Below, in pieces: positions 15,350 to 24,850 of a stretch of DNA of 64,000 nucleotides (its first letter is position 1; every line of letters begins with the position of its first letter). The DNA lies in the NCBI GenBank assembly GCA_036270655.1, contig DATBCD010000017.1:43157-107156 (forward strand), given 5' to 3'. Position numbers and translations under genes: made by a program. Origin of the DNA: VBCK01 sp036270655. Its GTDB lineage: Bacteria; Pseudomonadota; Gammaproteobacteria; Burkholderiales; Burkholderiaceae_F. The notes below the pieces were generated by a model. It did no database searches, was not told where the DNA came from, and saw nothing but the letters and a program-made list of their open reading frames with translations.

Positions 15350-16605
15350 CGCAGGCCTCGATCCGGACTGGTCCACAGTGCGCGCGAACCGCGCACCCGC
15401 GTCGCCACCTTGGGTACGGCGGCCACCGCCGTCAGAAACGTGATCACCCAGAACGCCGCGGGATACCAGATCACCCAGAAGAACTGGCGGCCGAACCGCA
15501 AGTCGTAGCGCCGGTCCAGGAACATGCCCACGGCGACCTGCAGCATCGAGGTCGAAGCGATCAGCATGCCGGGCCAGGTCGGCGACAGGCCCGAGACGCG
15601 CCATGTCGGCGGCATTTCGACCACCAGCCCGGCGCCCCACAGCGCCACCGAGACGGCCAAGCAGTACGCCCACAGCACGCTCACGAGGTACTCGCCGTAC
15701 ATCGGCCACATGCGTCGCATGCGCCAGTTCGCGATGCGCGGCATGAATTTGGCCATCACCTGCACGCCGCCCATCGCCCAGCGCAGACGCTGGTGCCACA
15801 AGCCCTTGAACGTCTCGGGCATCAGGATCCAGCACAGGGCCGCCGGCTCCAGCCTGACGTCCCAGTGATGCAGCTGCATCTTCCAGGAGATGTCGATGTC
15901 CTCGCACATCATCTCCTTGCTCCAGTAGCCGACGTCGTGCAACGCCGCCTTGCGGTAGGCGCCCACCACGCCGGAGACCGTGAACAGGCGGCCGTAGGTC
16001 CGCTGCGCGCGCTTGATCAGGCCGATGATCGAGGAGAACTCGCCCACCTGGATCCTGCCCAGCAGCGTGGAGCGATTGCGCACGCGCGGATTGCCCGTGA
16101 CCGCGCCCACGCGCGGGTAGTTCAAAAGGTGCCACATCATCCAGCGGGTCGCGCTGCGGTCCAGCAGCGCGTCACCGTCGATGCAGACCAGGTATTCGGC
16201 GTCGGTCATCAGTGCAGCCGTATTCAGACCGATCGCCTTGCCCTGATTCTTCAGGTTGTGAATGACGCGCAGGCGCCGATTGACCTTGGCCATCGCGTCC
16301 AGGATCGCGCCGGTGCGATCGCTCGAGCCGTCGTTGACGGCGATCACCTCGAAATCCGGGTAGTCGTGCCACAGCAGTGTCGACACGGTCTCGAAAACGG
16401 TCTGCTCTTCGTTGAAGCACGGCACGACCAGCGCCACTTTCGGGTACGAGGGCAGAGGCGGTGGATGGTCCGGCTGGCGCGTTCCGCGCTCGTAGTGGAA
16501 CCAGTAGAACAAGCCCCCGGCCATCCAGACATAGGCCATGAACAGCGGATAAAGGAATATGAATCCGAACAGCAGCTCGGCCGGCGTGATCGGCGCGCTG
16601 TTCAT
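15346..16605 (-). CDS. pgaC: Poly-beta-1,6-N-acetylglucosamine synthase
   Basis: PgaC polymerises UDP-GlcNAc into the biofilm polysaccharide PNAG and extrudes it across the inner membrane. The 419-residue protein has an N-terminal membrane helix, then a family 2 glycosyltransferase domain with VPCFNEE, NDGSSDRTG, CIDGDALLD and the QRLRW motif, and C-terminal membrane helices. Length matches the family (about 440). The ATG at 16605 overlaps the pgaB stop by one base (TGATG). Confidence 0.94.
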   Translation of the reverse strand: MNSAPITPAELLFGFIFLYPLFMAYVWMAGGLFYWFHYERGTRQPDHPPPLPSYPKVALVVPCFNEEQTVFETVSTLLWHDYPDFEVIAVNDGSSDRTGAILDAMAKVNRRLRVIHNLKNQGKAIGLNTAALMTDAEYLVCIDGDALLDRSATRWMMWHLLNYPRVGAVTGNPRVRNRSTLLGRIQVGEFSSIIGLIKRAQRTYGRLFTVSGVVGAYRKAALHDVGYWSKEMMCEDIDISWKMQLHHWDVRLEPAALCWILMPETFKGLWHQRLRWAMGGVQVMAKFMPRIANWRMRRMWPMYGEYLVSVLWAYCLAVSVALWGAGLVVEMPPTWRVSGLSPTWPGMLIASTSMLQVAVGMFLDRRYDLRFGRQFFWVIWYPAAFWVITFLTAVAAVPKVATRVRGSRALWTSPDRGLR

Positions 16606-18359
16606 CAGCCGCCCCTGCGGGCCGGGATTGCCGGCTGAGCCCGCAGCGACAGCGTCCGTCGCAGCTCGGCAAATTCGGTCGCGCTTGCGTTCAGATCGGC
16701 GCCGAATACGCCCACATTGGGAAATCCGTCGCGTTGCAGCGCCTGGGCGTGCGTGCCCGCGTTCGCGGCCGCCCCGCTGGGTGCCGCCAGTCCGATCAAC
16801 GTGCGTGCCGGCACCCCGGGCATCGATCGGAGCGTTGCGATCAGACGCCCATCCCCATGGGGTCCGCGGTCCGCGTCGAGGTCGGCCTGCAGGTATTCGT
16901 GCTGGTCCAGCACCCGCGCGATCTGCTCGGGCCGGGGGTTCCCTTGGGCCGTGGTCAGCTTCAATGCGGTCCTCAGCTGGGGCTGCCAGGCCCGGGTCCG
17001 CTCGGCCACTGCGGCCGCTTGCGCGCTGACTGCTTCCAGCGAGTCGCCTGCCGTCCTTGAGCCGAGCAGCAGTCCTTGCAGATAAGCGGCCCTGCCGAGA
17101 TCCTCGAACAGGTCGCCGATCTGCGCGTGAAAATCACCCGCGGCGGAATCCAGCGCGAAACCGTCCAAGGGAAGCCAGGCGTAAACGCGGGCCTGCGTCG
17201 AGGTCGCGATGGCCCAGGCCACGCGGTTCATCAGGTCGGCGCGCACCGGCAGGTGCCGGTTCGGAAAATAGACCGACTCGATGCGCCCCGAGGGGCCCGG
17301 ATCGGCGAAGGCCGCAAGTACGACGGTTTCGACGCCGAGCCGGCGGATCTGCTCCAGCAGCTCCTTCAGGCGGCGGTCGAGCTCGGCGCCGCCGGAGTCG
17401 GCCAGGCGATCCAGCTCGAGCTGAACGAAGTGGATCGTCGGCGCCGGCTCCTGGGTCCTGACGAGACGCGCGAAAGGGATTGTGGCCGGATTGCCGTCGA
17501 CCAGCAGGCGGCGGATGCGGCCGATCGGCGAGGCGCGCTCCGGCGGTCCCGAATCGAGCGTCAGGCCGATCGGCATTCCGAGCTCGCGCGCGATCTGTTC
17601 GCTGCGCGCGTTGTAGCGCCCGTATGGCCACACGATGGCGCGCGGATGCCGGCCGAGCTGTTGAGCGAGCAGCGCGCTGTTGCGCTGCAAGTCGGACCGG
17701 ATGCGCTCGGCCCAGTCCGAATCGGTCTCGTAGCCGCGTCCGGGCAGGAACGCGCGGGTGGTCGCGGCCGGCTCGAGACTGCCGGCCGGATTGCCCGCAA
17801 TGCCCTGATGCAGATCCCAGCTGTGCGACGCGAACTCGATCAGCCCGGAGCTCTGCATTTCGCGCGCCTGGCCCCAGCTGATGAATTGTTCGCGCGGTCG
17901 CTGTGCGTCCTCCGAGTACGGCACCGCCTGTCCGGCCGGAATTTCCATCCATCGGCCCACGAGCGCCGCGACCGCGGGGAAACGGAACGCGCGCAGCAGC
18001 GGAAACACCTGCGTGTACAGGCTCAGGTAGCCGTCGTCGAAGGTCAGCAGCACCGCGCGCTCGGGCAGCCTGCGGGCGCCGGCGTAGGCAGCCATCAGCG
18101 CGTCCAGATCGATCGGCTGATAGCCTTCGGAGCGCAGCCAGTTCAGGTGAGCGGCCAGAGTGGCCGCGTCGACGCTCAACGGATCGGCGCCCTCGCCGCG
18201 GGTCGTGACCACATCGTGGTAGCACAGCACCAGCAATTGCTGTCCGTTCGGAAGGCGCTGCTCCGAGCTCGGCAGAACCGCCGGCACGGCCTGCGCCGCA
18301 ACCGCGGCCAGCGCCGCCTGCCAGGCGAACAACGCGATCACGAAGCGGCACGCGCGCAT
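16605..18359 (-). CDS. pgaB: Poly-GlcNAc N-deacetylase
   Basis: PgaB removes some acetyl groups from PNAG in the periplasm, which is needed for export. The 584-residue protein has a signal peptide ending AVAAQA, a polysaccharide deacetylase domain (about residues 60-300) with CYHDV, TFDDGY and SHSWDLH motifs, and a C-terminal glycoside hydrolase-like domain. It is shorter than E. coli PgaB (about 670), mainly in the C-terminal domain. No lipobox cysteine is evident near the cleavage site. It starts inside the pgaA stop (ATGA). Confidence 0.92.
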   Translation of the reverse strand: MRACRFVIALFAWQAALAAVAAQAVPAVLPSSEQRLPNGQQLLVLCYHDVVTTRGEGADPLSVDAATLAAHLNWLRSEGYQPIDLDALMAAYAGARRLPERAVLLTFDDGYLSLYTQVFPLLRAFRFPAVAALVGRWMEIPAGQAVPYSEDAQRPREQFISWGQAREMQSSGLIEFASHSWDLHQGIAGNPAGSLEPAATTRAFLPGRGYETDSDWAERIRSDLQRNSALLAQQLGRHPRAIVWPYGRYNARSEQIARELGMPIGLTLDSGPPERASPIGRIRRLLVDGNPATIPFARLVRTQEPAPTIHFVQLELDRLADSGGAELDRRLKELLEQIRRLGVETVVLAAFADPGPSGRIESVYFPNRHLPVRADLMNRVAWAIATSTQARVYAWLPLDGFALDSAAGDFHAQIGDLFEDLGRAAYLQGLLLGSRTAGDSLEAVSAQAAAVAERTRAWQPQLRTALKLTTAQGNPRPEQIARVLDQHEYLQADLDADRGPHGDGRLIATLRSMPGVPARTLIGLAAPSGAAANAGTHAQALQRDGFPNVGVFGADLNASATEFAELRRTLSLRAQPAIPARRGG

Positions 18360-20533
18360 CAGAATCGCCCGTCGTAGTTGAGCGACGCGGCAGTCCTGGA
18401 CTCGGAGTTGCCGTCGTAGGGGTGCCCGCTGCGCGCAATCTCGAGATTGAGCGCACTGTGGTCCGACAGCGACCAGCGCTGCTCGTAGCGGGCTGCCCAG
18501 GTCGGGCGCCCGCCGTATCCGCTCTGCTGGTAGCCGCCCACCGACAGCGTGACCACGTGCCACAGCGATCGGTGTGCGGCCGCGTCGCGCCGGCCCAGGT
18601 ACTCTGCCCGCAGCTCGGTGTCCTCCGATGTCGCGTGGGCCGGATCGAAGTAAGGGGCGCGCGACGCGCTCAGCGTGTTGTGCGTGTAACCGGCGTACGT
18701 ATTCCAGGTCAGCTTGCCGCCGGAGGTGGCCCCCAGGCGCTGCGAGAATCGCAGCAGCGCATTGAGCTGTTCATTGGAATCGGTGAAATGCCCGTAGGCG
18801 AAATCGGCACCGACCCCGGTCGATTCGTTCCAGTCGTAGCCGCTGCTCAGCTGCAGCGTGCGCTCGCGGATGTCGTTGGCGCTGGCACGGGCCGGGGTAT
18901 CGGGGTCCGAAGTCGCGGCCTGTGCAGTCAGGCGAGCGCCGTCGGCCGGCTGCCACACGGCGCGAAGCACGGCGGCGGGCGCGGGCTCGCCTTGCACGCC
19001 GGCCAGCTCGAGTGATCCGGACAGCGCGCGACCGGTCGCTTCCAGGCCGGCGCCGCCCCAGGTTCGCACCAGTGTCGACGGCAGCAGATCGGTGTGCGTC
19101 TGGCGCAGATGGCCGAACAGCCGATACCGTTCCGCGATGGTCCCGGTGAACACTCGCGTATCGATGAACCAGTCGCGGTAGGTTGCGACGTTGGTCTGGC
19201 TGCCGGTGCCGTAGCCGCTTTCGACCGCGACCTCGGGCCGGTCGTGCCAGCTCAGGCGCTGCCGAAGATCGATCAGGTCGCGTTCGCGCAGGTCCCGCTG
19301 GGCGTCCTGCGAGCGCAGGGCCGCGCGGACACTGCGCCAGTCGTCCAGCGCGATGTCAGTCTGGATCCGCAGCGAGCGGGCATCGGCCTGGCGCGGCTCC
19401 ACCGTCAGCACGGCGTCAACCTCGCTTCGAGCGCGCCGGGTCCATCCGCGCCAGAAGGTGACGGTGGCCCGGTTCGAGCGCACATCCGGGCTGAACGGCG
19501 CCTCTTCGAGCAGGCGATCGAGCCGCGCAAGCGCCTGGTCCGGGTGTTCGTCGTAGGCACGCGCCATGGCGGCGGCGATGCGCACGCGCATCAGATCGCC
19601 GCGCTCGGATGTCGATGAAAGCCGCTGCTCCAGCCGGTCGATCTGCTCGCGCGCGGCCGCCAGCTGGTCGGTGTCGACCAGCGCGTAGAAAAGCTCCAGC
19701 TGGCTTTCGATGTCGTCGGGCCGTTCCTGCACCAGCTGGCGCAGCATCGGAATGGCCCGGGTGGACTGCCTGAGCTGCGCGTAGGCGATGGCGGCCTGGG
19801 CCCGGGCGTAGGCGGGCACCTCGACCCCGGCTGCAACGAGCCGCTCGTAGCGGGCCGTGGCGTCGGAGGCACGGTGCAGCAGCACGTCGGCCTCGATACG
19901 ATCGAACGGCGGCGCTTCACCGCGCCGCGCCGCCTCGACTTCGCTGCCGCCCGACTCGATCAGCTGGTCGAGCTTTGCCGCCGCTTGCCGCAACTGTTCA
20001 AGGCGCTCGGCGCGTTCCTCGATGGCCTCCGCATACCGCAGTTCCAGCGCAGCCTGTTCGGCCAGCACGCCGCGCAAATCGGCATCGTGTGAGAGCTCGG
20101 GATGGGCCCTGACCAGGTCCGCGGCCGGGGCCACCGCCCCAAGCTTGCGCAGCATCAGGGCCTGTCCTTTGATCGCCTCCAGATTGGCCGGCTCCAGATC
20201 GCTTGCGCGCCGATAGGCTTCGAGCGCGCCCGCATAGTCGCCGGCTCCCCGGCGCACGTAGCCGGTCGCTTCCCACAGGGCGGCCGAATCCGGAAACCGG
20301 GCCACTGCGGAATCGGCGAGACGGTTGGCGGCCCCTAGATCGTCACGCTGGGCCAGCTGATAGATCCGGGCGGCAGCGCGGACGGGCGATAGCAGCTCGA
20401 CGTCTTCATCCGCGGCAGGCTTGCCGGCCGTTTCACCGCTGGCGGGCGCGGCCTGCGCTCGCGCTCCGCCATGCGCCAGGAGGCCGAGACACAGCAGGAC
20501 CGCGACAGGGCCTGACTTGAAGCACAGTGGCAT
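18359..20533 (-). CDS. pgaA: Poly-GlcNAc export outer-membrane protein
   Basis: PgaA exports deacetylated PNAG across the outer membrane. The 724-residue protein has a signal peptide (to about residue 27), TPR helices (about 45-420) that bind PgaB and polymer, and a C-terminal beta-barrel ending in phenylalanine (NYDGRF), the usual outer-membrane signature. It is the first gene of pgaABCD. The promoter should lie in the AT-rich part of 20534-20630, where GATAAT on the minus strand is the best -10 candidate, but no convincing -35 is spaced to it. Confidence 0.93.
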   Translation of the reverse strand: MPLCFKSGPVAVLLCLGLLAHGGARAQAAPASGETAGKPAADEDVELLSPVRAAARIYQLAQRDDLGAANRLADSAVARFPDSAALWEATGYVRRGAGDYAGALEAYRRASDLEPANLEAIKGQALMLRKLGAVAPAADLVRAHPELSHDADLRGVLAEQAALELRYAEAIEERAERLEQLRQAAAKLDQLIESGGSEVEAARRGEAPPFDRIEADVLLHRASDATARYERLVAAGVEVPAYARAQAAIAYAQLRQSTRAIPMLRQLVQERPDDIESQLELFYALVDTDQLAAAREQIDRLEQRLSSTSERGDLMRVRIAAAMARAYDEHPDQALARLDRLLEEAPFSPDVRSNRATVTFWRGWTRRARSEVDAVLTVEPRQADARSLRIQTDIALDDWRSVRAALRSQDAQRDLRERDLIDLRQRLSWHDRPEVAVESGYGTGSQTNVATYRDWFIDTRVFTGTIAERYRLFGHLRQTHTDLLPSTLVRTWGGAGLEATGRALSGSLELAGVQGEPAPAAVLRAVWQPADGARLTAQAATSDPDTPARASANDIRERTLQLSSGYDWNESTGVGADFAYGHFTDSNEQLNALLRFSQRLGATSGGKLTWNTYAGYTHNTLSASRAPYFDPAHATSEDTELRAEYLGRRDAAAHRSLWHVVTLSVGGYQQSGYGGRPTWAARYEQRWSLSDHSALNLEIARSGHPYDGNSESRTAASLNYDGRF

Positions 20534-20630
20534 TGGAGGTTCGAGACGAACGCGCCGCCGATTCCCGCCCGGGAGCAGGAGATAGGCCTAAGCCACTGAT
20601 TATCTTTGTGATTGTTAGTTTGAATAGGTC

Positions 20631-20657
20631 AAAAAGCTACACCCCCCTGGGGCAACT
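20631..20657 (-). terminator. Probable Rho-independent terminator after prmB
   Basis: On the minus strand a short GC hairpin (GCCCC-AGG-GGGGT, with flanking AGTT/AGCT pairs) is followed directly by TTTTTG. It lies 19 bp past the prmB stop, so it would end the dap-prmB transcript before the pga operon. Confidence 0.5.
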
Positions 20658-20675
20658 CGATTGAGCCGGATCAAG

Positions 20676-21602
20676 TCAGGCGGCCGCTGAGCGCGCGGCC
20701 GGCTCCTTGGCGGGCAGGTCTTCCGCCTGCGCCAGGAACACCATGTCGTCGCCGGCGCTGGTCGTGGCCCAGACCACCGGCATGCGCGGATACTCGCGTT
20801 CGAAGGCGGCGCGGCCGTCTCCGACCTCCACCACCAGCAGGCCCTGCGGGTTCAAGTGGGCGCGCGCACGAGCCGTCACCTGGCGCACCACATCCAGACC
20901 GTCCGGCCCGCCGGCCAGCGCCAGCGTCGGCTCATGGGAGTACTCGTGCGGCAGTGTGGAAAGCGCCTGATCGGTGACGTACGGCGGGTTGCACACGATC
21001 AGGTCGTATCGCGAGGGCCCGAGCTCGCCGAACAGGTCCGATTCGACCAGCCGCACCCGCTCCTGCAGCCCATGGTCCTCCACGTTGCGGGCGGCAACGG
21101 CCAGTGCATCGATCGAGATGTCCACCGCATCGACCTTCGCCTCGGGGAAGACGTCGGCGGCAATGATCGCCAGGCAACCGGAGCCGGTACAAAGATCCAG
21201 CACCGATTGCACCGCCCCCGGGTGCTTGACCCATGGCGCCAGGCGGTCCTTCAGCAGCTCGGCGATGAACGAGCGTGGAATGATGACGCGAGAGTCCACG
21301 CAGAAGCGATAGCCCTGCAGCCATGCCTCCCCCAGCAGGTAGGCCACCGGCACGCGTTTCTTGACGCGCCGCTCGATCAGCTCGATCAGCGTGTTGATCT
21401 CGGCGTGCGTCAGGAACGCGTCCAGGAACATCTCCATCCGCTCCATCGGCAGCTTCAGCGCACGGGTGACCAGGAACGCGGCCTCGTCGAACGCATCGAG
21501 CTGCCCGTGCCCGAAGAAGAGCGGCCGTTCGTTGAAGCGGGTCACCGCGTAGCGCAGCACATCGCGCAAACTGCGCAGATTGGCCTGGGCGTCGATCGTC
21601 AT
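20676..21602 (-). CDS. prmB: Ribosomal protein uL3 glutamine methyltransferase
   Basis: PrmB N5-methylates a glutamine of ribosomal protein uL3 using S-adenosylmethionine. The 308-residue protein has an N-terminal helical domain, then a Rossmann methyltransferase domain with motif I LDLCTGSGCLAI and the catalytic NPPY (about residue 202). PrmB, rather than HemK/PrmC, is favoured by the helical N-terminus with LPMERMEMFLDAFL and by the adjacent dapE. Its ATG overlaps the dapE stop (ATGA). Confidence 0.9.
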   Translation of the reverse strand: MTIDAQANLRSLRDVLRYAVTRFNERPLFFGHGQLDAFDEAAFLVTRALKLPMERMEMFLDAFLTHAEINTLIELIERRVKKRVPVAYLLGEAWLQGYRFCVDSRVIIPRSFIAELLKDRLAPWVKHPGAVQSVLDLCTGSGCLAIIAADVFPEAKVDAVDISIDALAVAARNVEDHGLQERVRLVESDLFGELGPSRYDLIVCNPPYVTDQALSTLPHEYSHEPTLALAGGPDGLDVVRQVTARARAHLNPQGLLVVEVGDGRAAFEREYPRMPVVWATTSAGDDMVFLAQAEDLPAKEPAARSAAA

Positions 21603-22759
21603 CGCGTCGTCGTGTCCGCTTTGCGCTCGCCTTGCAGCATCAGCAGCTCGAGCGTGCGCTGGTAGATCCGGGTCAATCGTTCGACGTCTTCGATCCGCAC
21701 CCGCTCGTCGACCTGGTGAATCGAAGCGTTCACCGGACCGAATTCAACCACCTGCTGGCAGATCCGTATCAGAAACCGGCCGTCGGACGTGCCTCCGGTG
21801 GTGGACAGCTGCGCCCGCGCGCCGGTCACTTCGGTAATCGCCTGCGACAGCATATCGACCAGCGTCCCTGCCGGGGTCAGAAATGGCTCGGCCCCCAACG
21901 TCCACGTCACAGCGTACCTTAGCGCGTACCGATCCAGGATCTGCTCGACCCGGCGCTGAAGCCCGGCAGCGCTGCTGGCGGGCGAGAAGCGGAAATTGAA
22001 TTGCATCTCGCATCGGCCCGGGATCACGTTGCCTGCCCCGGTTCCTCCATGCAGATTCGACACCTGGAACGTGGTCGGCGGAAAATAGCCGTCGCCCCGG
22101 TCCCACTCGGTGCCGGCCAGCTCGGCCAGCGCGGGGGCCAGCTGATGGATCGGATTGCGGGCCAGTTGCGGATAGGCCACGTGGCCCTGAACCCCGAGCA
22201 CCAGCAGGTTGCCCGACAGCGAGCCGCGCCGGCCGTTCTTGATGGTGTCACCCAGATTCGACGCCGATGTCGGTTCGCCCACCAGGCCGAAATCGACGTG
22301 CTGACCGCGCGCCTGCAGCGCCTCGACCACGGCGACGGTGCCGTCCGTCGCGGGCCCTTCCTCGTCCGAAGTGAGCAGCAGCGCCAGCGAGCCGGGATGG
22401 GCCGGATGGGTTCGGGTGAAGCGCTCGGCGGCGACCACGAATGCGGCGATCGACGTCTTCATGTCGGCACTGCCGCGCCCGTACAGCCATCCGTCGCGCT
22501 CCAGCGGCGTGAACGGATCGCAGCTCCACTGCTCGCGCGGTCCGGCGGGCACCACGTCGGTGTGTCCCAGAAAGGCGAACAGCGGCCGGCCGGCGCCCCG
22601 CTGCAACCACAGGTTGGTCGTGCCGTTGCGGTCGAAGCGCTCGGCCGCGAAGCCGGCATGCGCGAGGCGTTCGGCCACCAGAGGCTGGCAGCCGGCGTCT
22701 TCGGGCGTGACCGACGGGCGGGCGATCAGCAGCTTGGCCAGTTCGAGCTCAGCGCTCAA
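21599..22759 (-). CDS. dapE: Succinyl-diaminopimelate desuccinylase
   Basis: DapE hydrolyses N-succinyl-LL-diaminopimelate in lysine and peptidoglycan precursor synthesis. The 386-residue dinuclear zinc peptidase has metal-ligand motifs GHTDVVPAG, GRGSADMKT and SDEEGPATDG, and a C-terminal GGTSDGRF. The TTG at 22759 is chosen because it gives MSAELELAKLLIARPS, matching family N-termini; the frame extends to another TTG at 22804 with no similarity. It lies with dapC, dapD and pilU. Confidence 0.92.
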   Translation of the reverse strand: MSAELELAKLLIARPSVTPEDAGCQPLVAERLAHAGFAAERFDRNGTTNLWLQRGAGRPLFAFLGHTDVVPAGPREQWSCDPFTPLERDGWLYGRGSADMKTSIAAFVVAAERFTRTHPAHPGSLALLLTSDEEGPATDGTVAVVEALQARGQHVDFGLVGEPTSASNLGDTIKNGRRGSLSGNLLVLGVQGHVAYPQLARNPIHQLAPALAELAGTEWDRGDGYFPPTTFQVSNLHGGTGAGNVIPGRCEMQFNFRFSPASSAAGLQRRVEQILDRYALRYAVTWTLGAEPFLTPAGTLVDMLSQAITEVTGARAQLSTTGGTSDGRFLIRICQQVVEFGPVNASIHQVDERVRIEDVERLTRIYQRTLELLMLQGERKADTTTR

Positions 22760-22816
22760 GGGCGGCCTCGAATCGAAACGTTGCTCAAGCCGCCCCGGGC
22801 ACAAGCACCCCGCACG

Positions 22817-23953
22817 CTAGATGTTCAGCGTGAATTCGGTAAAAGAAGCCGCGTCCGGATTCGGTTTTGGAGCCGAGTCCGCCCTGACGACCGGTTTGCC
22901 GGCGTTGTTGATCAGCCACAGCAGGTTGTTCTTCGAGTCGGCCGCCGCCAGCGCGTCTTCGCGCGTGATCGAGTCCTTCTGCAACAGCTCGTACAGGCTC
23001 TGCTCGAACGAGCGGCTTTCCGGATCCAGGCTCTGCTCCATCGATTCCTTGATCGCCGCTATGTCGCCGCGCCCGATCAGGTCATGGGTGTGTCCCTCGT
23101 TCATCAGGACTTCGACGGCAGGCACGCGGCGGCTCTGGCGCGAACGCACCAGCCGCTGCGAAACGACCGCGCGCAGCGCGGTGGCCATGTCCTGGAACAG
23201 CGCGAAGCGCGATTCGGTCGGGTAGAAGCTGATGACCCGGTTCAGCGCATGCGCGGCGTTGGTCGCGTGAAGCGTGGCAACGACCATATGGCCGGACATC
23301 GCGTAGGCGAGCGCCGCGGTCATCGTGTCGCGATCGCGGATCTCGCCGATGAACAGCACGTCGGGCGCCTGCCGCATCGCGTTGCGCAGCGCTTCGCCCA
23401 GCGAAGCGGTGTCGTGCCCGATCTCGCGTTGATTGATGATCGATTTCTTGTTGCGGAACAGGAATTCGATCGGATCCTCGAATGTCAGGATGTGCCCGGT
23501 CGCCAACTCGTTGCGATGATCGAGCATCGAGGCGATCGTGGTGGATTTACCGGATCCGGCGGCCCCGACCACGAGCAGCAGCCCGCGGCGTTCCATCGCC
23601 AGATCCTTCAGCACATCGGGCAGCATCAGGTCTTCCAGGCGGGGAATGTCGTGCGGGATGTAACGGATCACCGCAGACACCGACCCGCGCTGCAGAAACG
23701 CGCTCAGGCGAAAGCTGCCCACGCCCTGAACCGGCAGGCCGATGTTCAGCTCCCGGGTGCGCTCGAGCTCGCGGAACTGGGCATCGGAAAGCCGCTCGGT
23801 CAGCAGCGCGACCACGGCCTGCTGCTGCATGCGCTCCTGGTTGATCGGAACGCACACGCCGTTGATCTTCACCGTGATCGGAGAGCCCGCGGACAGGAAA
23901 AGATCCGACGCGTTTTTTTCCGCCATCAGCTGAAACAGCCGCTCCAGTGCCAT
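22817..23953 (-). CDS. pilU: Type IV pilus retraction ATPase PilU
   Basis: PilU is the accessory PilT-like ATPase that assists pilus retraction. The 378-residue protein has an N-terminal PAS-like domain and a RecA-type ATPase domain with Walker A GAAGSGKST (about residue 130), an Asp box TFEDPIEF, Walker B VLFIGEIRD and the His box ATLHATNAAHAL. The GAAGSGKST form and length above 370 favour PilU over PilT. No pilT or other pilus gene is adjacent; it sits between dapD and dapE. Confidence 0.9.
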   Translation of the reverse strand: MALERLFQLMAEKNASDLFLSAGSPITVKINGVCVPINQERMQQQAVVALLTERLSDAQFRELERTRELNIGLPVQGVGSFRLSAFLQRGSVSAVIRYIPHDIPRLEDLMLPDVLKDLAMERRGLLLVVGAAGSGKSTTIASMLDHRNELATGHILTFEDPIEFLFRNKKSIINQREIGHDTASLGEALRNAMRQAPDVLFIGEIRDRDTMTAALAYAMSGHMVVATLHATNAAHALNRVISFYPTESRFALFQDMATALRAVVSQRLVRSRQSRRVPAVEVLMNEGHTHDLIGRGDIAAIKESMEQSLDPESRSFEQSLYELLQKDSITREDALAAADSKNNLLWLINNAGKPVVRADSAPKPNPDAASFTEFTLNI

Positions 23954-23995
23954 GGTTCGTCCTCGTCGTTTCGTGCCTGGCGCTGCGCGCCGGGG

Positions 23996-24835
23996 TCAGT
24001 CGCCCGCCGCGACCCGAAGCAGCTCGTTGATTGCGGTCTTGGCGCGGGTCTGCGCATCGACGCGCTTGACGATCACCGCGCAGTACAGGCTGTGGGAACC
24101 GTCGCTGGCCGGCAGCGACCCGGGCACCACGACCGCGCCCCGGGGCACCCTGCCGTACAGGATCTGGCCGCTTTCGCGGTCGTAGATGCGGGTGCTGGCG
24201 CCGATGTACACGCCCATCGACAGCACCGCGTCCTGCTCCACGATCACGCCCTCGACCACCTCGGAGCGCGCGCCGATGAAGCAGTTGTCCTCGATCACGG
24301 TTGGAGCGGCCTGCACCGGCTCCAGCACGCCTCCGATTCCGACCCCGCCCGACAGATGCACGTTGCGACCGATCTGGGCACAGGAGCCGACGGTGGCCCA
24401 CGTGTCGACCATTGTGCCTTCGTCGATATAAGCGCCGACGTTGACGAAGGATGGCATCAGCACCACGTTGCGCGCGACGAAAGCCCCCCGCCGCGCCAGC
24501 GCGGGCGGCACGACCCGCACCGCGCTGGCCCGGAAGCGGTCGGCATCGAAGCGCGCAAACTTGCTCTCGACCTTGTCGTAGAAGCGCAGCGGATCGCGCT
24601 CGTCGCCGCCGCCCATCACGACGTTGTCGCGCAGGCGGAACGACAGCAGGACCGCTTTCTTCAGCCACTGGTGCACGACCCAGGCGCCTTCGATCTTCTC
24701 GGCCACCCTCAAGCGCCCGCTGTCCAGCTCGCCCAATGCCGTTTCGACCGCGTCACGCAGATCCGGTGCGGCCGTGGAAGGCGTCAGCGAGGCCCGTTCC
24801 GGCCAGGCCTGCTCGATGATGTATTCGATCGACAC
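23996..24835 (-). CDS. dapD: Tetrahydrodipicolinate N-succinyltransferase
   Basis: DapD transfers succinyl from succinyl-CoA to tetrahydrodipicolinate, committing carbon to the succinylase route to diaminopimelate. The 279-residue protein has a helical N-terminal domain and a left-handed beta-helix of hexapeptide repeats (about residues 105-245; for example GAYIDEGTMVDTWATVGSCAQIG) and ends with a short helical cap. Length is typical. It follows dapC by 15 bp. Confidence 0.95.
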   Translation of the reverse strand: MSIEYIIEQAWPERASLTPSTAAPDLRDAVETALGELDSGRLRVAEKIEGAWVVHQWLKKAVLLSFRLRDNVVMGGGDERDPLRFYDKVESKFARFDADRFRASAVRVVPPALARRGAFVARNVVLMPSFVNVGAYIDEGTMVDTWATVGSCAQIGRNVHLSGGVGIGGVLEPVQAAPTVIEDNCFIGARSEVVEGVIVEQDAVLSMGVYIGASTRIYDRESGQILYGRVPRGAVVVPGSLPASDGSHSLYCAVIVKRVDAQTRAKTAINELLRVAAGD

Positions 24836-24850
24836 CGGCGGATTTTCCCT

